64,000 nucleotides of DNA from Bigelowiella natans CCMP2755 (taxonomy: Eukaryota; Cercozoa; Chlorarachniophyceae). Position 1 is the first letter of the stretch, and every line of letters begins with the position of its first letter. The translations under genes were made by a program, and so were the position numbers. The notes beneath the pieces were generated by a model that had not been told where the DNA came from, ran no database searches, and saw only the letters and a list, made by a program, of their open reading frames with translations. This document shows positions 61,576 through 64,000 of this stretch, in pieces. The stretch spans positions 86,237 to 150,236 of the forward strand of contig ADNK01001129.1 of the NCBI GenBank assembly GCA_000320545.1. The letters run 5' to 3'.

Positions 61576-62027
61576 CTCGGAACGTTGAGACTTCGAAGTG
61601 ATGCACTGCATTTCTTTCCACGTGTTAGACACAGTATGCACGCACCGTAGCTCGCTGTAGATGCGCGTCATAAGCTCGTATTTTTGAGATCGCCATGCTG
61701 ACCATAATAGTATCACCAACCAACACTTCTCTTCAGAGTGGAGAAAGAACAGAACAAAAGAGCGGATAATGACGCAAAAGCTGCACGACGGCATGGCTTC
61801 ATCACAGGCGAATGCCCGCAGCGCTGCAGCTCTCCTCTACCTACAATGCCTGCACACCCGCACAAACAGATCATTGGAGCTCCTCCTCCTCCTCCTCCTC
61901 CTCCTCCTCCTACTACTACTACAGTACCTCTTGGTGCGTGGGAGAAGCACGACTTGACCAACTTCAGTGCAAATCGAGACACATACGGTTCAGATACGTT
62001 GACGAATCGCTCAAGCAGCTCGAGACT
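61009..62027 (-). CDS. C-terminal exons of an unrecognised protein
   Basis: Four exons on the minus strand join in phase to 136 residues and a TAG stop: 62027-61928 (SLELLERFVNVSEPYVSRFA), 61697-61646 (WRSQKYELMTRIYSEL), 61434-61315 (RMDLMDTWHVPIEFEGRLSK onward) and 61147-61009 (ETAFERVAKRFPVP to MLFETIGK). All donors and acceptors are GT-AG and the phases agree at each join, which makes chance unlikely. The segment is charged and looks helical, with no motif that I know. Upstream exons should lie beyond 62027; a hydrophobic minus-strand stretch near 63300-63220 might belong to it, but I cannot link it. No function is proposed. Confidence 0.6.
61530..61570. repeat. (GA)n microsatellite
   Basis: About twenty GA units in the intron between exons 61697-61646 and 61434-61315. 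Confidence 0.95.
61879..61921. repeat. (CTC)n(CTA)n triplet repeat
   Basis: About ten CTC then four CTA units, intronic to the unrecognised minus gene. Confidence 0.9.
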
Positions 62028-62146
62028 CTAGGGGTGGCAAAGAGCAAGAGGAGGAAGGGGGAAGAAAGATTCAGGCCTTCAGTCCGCATCATACTCAAAA
62101 TCGATCTCTTTCTCGTTCTTTCCATACAGTAGTGGCCTTTCTTCTT

Positions 62147-62177
<31 letters not shown>

Positions 62178-62580
62178 TTGTACCACTACGTCTACTCCTG
62201 CTACTACTACTCTGATAATACCTTAAGCTTGACTAATGTCCGCGCATGCAGGGGCGAGCGTTTCGTCAGCTGATATTCATTATCACAACCACTGAACATC
62301 GCTACTTCTGATAATGATAACTCTCATGACAATAGCACCACCGCCTCTAATGATGTTTTATGATGATGATATATACATGAGAAGGCAGTGAGAATCTTTC
62401 TACTGGGACTTCATAATACCACCCCCACCCCCACCACCTTTTGCAAGAGACGTAAAACCACCAGCGAGATAGCAACACCCCGAGGCCACACATCGCCCTT
62501 ACTCCTATCTTTTTCTTCTTCTTCTTCTTCTTTCCACATCGCAGAGCACTGCCCAGCCGTGACCCAGCCCCCTAACACCT

Positions 62581-62625
62581 GCGGAAGAAGAAGAAGAAGA
62601 AGAAGAAGAAGAAGAAGAAGAAGAA
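62581..62625. repeat. (GAA)n triplet repeat
   Basis: About fourteen AGA/GAA units; (TTC)n arrays of opposite sense lie upstream at 62143-62176 and about 62513-62531. Confidence 0.95.
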
Positions 62626-63948
62626 GCAGCACAAAGAATCAACAATCAGCAGAAGAACATGCTGACGAGGTGGAGAGAGCAATTGATGATGATGATGATG
62701 ATAATGATGATGATGATGATAATGATGATGATGATAATGATGATAACAATGATCGATAATAACCTTTTTGAACAAGGAGGGTGCTGAGAGGGGAAGACAT
62801 TCCTGTGACAGTGCTTCTGGTGGCGACAATGACGTTGATGGCGACGATGGTGACGATGGTGACATCTGATTCGAGGAGGAGAAGGAGAGGAGGAGGAGGA
62901 GGAGGCGAAGTACGTTTGCGTAGAAAAGGAGACGGGGGACATTGCCAACGAATCTGGACGATGCCGTGAATTGAGCAATCTGACAAAAAGAAAGGTGCCA
63001 ATGGTTATTAGCATTATAATCTTCTCAACCCATACACGACACCGTCATCAGCATCCCCATCACCATCATTATCATCACAATCATCATCATCATCATCCTC
63101 ATCATCATCATGGCCCCGTCGTCCCCATTCTCACCATTATAATCATGACAAAAACGAACCCTCCCCCCCCCCACACACACACACACAAGCGCGTACAAAC
63201 AAACACCTGAGAAGAATGAGGACTACGTTGCGCTTCTGAATCATCGCCTGCGCGAGAAAAATAGCAGCGGCAATGAAGAGAATGAGAGAAAACCAGAAAT
63301 CAGGTCGGGGTGCTACTAAATCGCAAATAATCATCATTCCTTCCACATATTAATGAACTAGACAACCAACAAACTCCCACTCATTGTTAATATACGAATG
63401 TACCAATACGTGCGCTGCGGCGTCTCTCTCCCCTCCCCTGCGAAGCAGCGTTATGAGGGTAAGAAGAGTCCTGGTAGCCTGATGAGGAGCAGTACGGTGT
63501 GTGTCAATGATGATACTGCTGATTCATTCTTTTGTTTGAAACTCTTAGTCCACTGACTGCCTGATGCAAGATCAGCTCGAAGGCATGCATATCCCTCGCC
63601 ATCTCAAAGAGCGGGAACACAGCGAATAAATAACGACGAATTCTCGACGTTGCTTAGTATTTATTGGAAACAGAAACGATAATAACTACAGAGCAGCAAC
63701 CGTTCATTACTACCGCATGCGTGACGATGATGCTATGGCGCAGGGCCTCAACCCGTCCCCACTTGCCGTCGTCGTCTTGCGGAGGAAATGGTGATGACGA
63801 CGATGATGATGGCGATGATGAAGACGACGAAAACGGGGAAAACACACTTTCACCCATCGACGTCTCGGCTTTTATAGAGAGTGCTCCGAGATACGTCTAA
63901 ATGGAAGTAGAAGAGTAGTGTCAGAGAAAGAGAAAGGCAAAGACAAAG

Positions 63949-63950
<2 letters not shown>

Positions 63951-63995
<45 letters not shown>

Positions 63996-64000
63996 GGGGG
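63951..64000. repeat. (GA)n followed by poly-G at window end
   Basis: About eighteen GA units then at least fourteen G to the last base. The true length cannot be seen. Confidence 0.9.

Larger units (their letters stand above)
62028..64000. other. Repeat-rich right end with possible but unassigned exons
   Basis: Triplet arrays dominate: (TTC)n at 62143-62176, (GAA)n at 62581-62625, (GAT)n at about 62685-62750, (ATC)n at 63057-63110. Possible coding pieces are a plus-strand segment near 63208-63302 (KNEDYVALLNHRLREKN, ending at a GTCGGG donor-like site), a minus-strand hydrophobic stretch over the same bases, a minus-strand piece near 63620-63535 (FEMARDMHAFELILHQAVSG), and a plus-strand acidic frame ending at 63900. 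They conflict and I cannot choose. Confidence 0.4.

Noticed and set aside
62388-62759. Basic then acidic low-complexity frame on +
   Set aside because: It is made of GAA and GAT triplet arrays; no splice phase or family supports it.
63951-64000. Telomere-like end
   Set aside because: GA then poly-G is a microsatellite and homopolymer at a cut or contig edge, with no telomere unit.

Overview
The window is nuclear DNA of a microbial eukaryote. Genes are cut by many short GT-AG introns, ribosomal proteins eL36 and uL5 are of eukaryotic type, and every recognisable protein belongs to eukaryotic cell machinery: SRP72, a kinesin, an SLC37-like transporter, an SLC12 cotransporter, the AP-4 mu subunit and a HECT E3 ligase. 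Micro- and minisatellites fill introns and spacers. I cannot name the species. A protist of the SAR type, possibly a rhizarian, is my low-confidence guess; nothing in the window proves it. No organelle, viral, CRISPR or clear transposon sequence was seen.

Layout: 1-5307 (-) SRP72, running off the left edge; 5897-10846 (+) kinesin; 10847-11723 CTAG-rich spacer; 11724-17153 (-) SLC37-type MFS transporter; 17154-18322 divergent intergenic region; 18323-43039 (+) one giant HECT ubiquitin ligase of roughly 6,000 residues in about 33 exons; 43040-44649 spacer, largely CTAG-rich; 44650-48652 (+) SLC12 cation-chloride cotransporter; 48653-50637 CTAG-rich spacer; 50638-51066 (-) eL36; 51606-54340 (+) TPR protein; 54341-55774 spacer; 55775-56699 (-) uL5; 57269-60164 (+) AP-4 mu; 60165-61008 spacer; 61009-62027 (-) C-terminal exons of an unrecognised gene; 62028-64000 repeat-rich sequence with possible exons that I cannot assign.

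Genes mostly alternate in orientation, giving four divergent pairs (short shared promoter regions of 0.5-1.2 kb) and four convergent pairs. All four convergent spacers, and the one tandem spacer, share an odd composition rich in CTAG, GCTAGC and GCATGC words that the divergent spacers and the genes lack.

The most notable locus is the giant ligase. It combines, in order, a propeller-like N-terminal region, a chromo-barrel/Tudor-like module, a WWE domain, a CUB-like domain, a UBR box, a SPRY domain with a second chromo-barrel inserted inside it, a UBA-like segment, an MIB/HERC2-like barrel, a second CUB-like module and a C-terminal HECT domain with an intact catalytic cysteine. The other genes serve co-translational targeting (SRP72), translation (eL36, uL5), vesicle sorting (AP-4 mu), microtubule transport (kinesin) and solute transport (SLC37, SLC12). 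I see no functional operon-like grouping among them.
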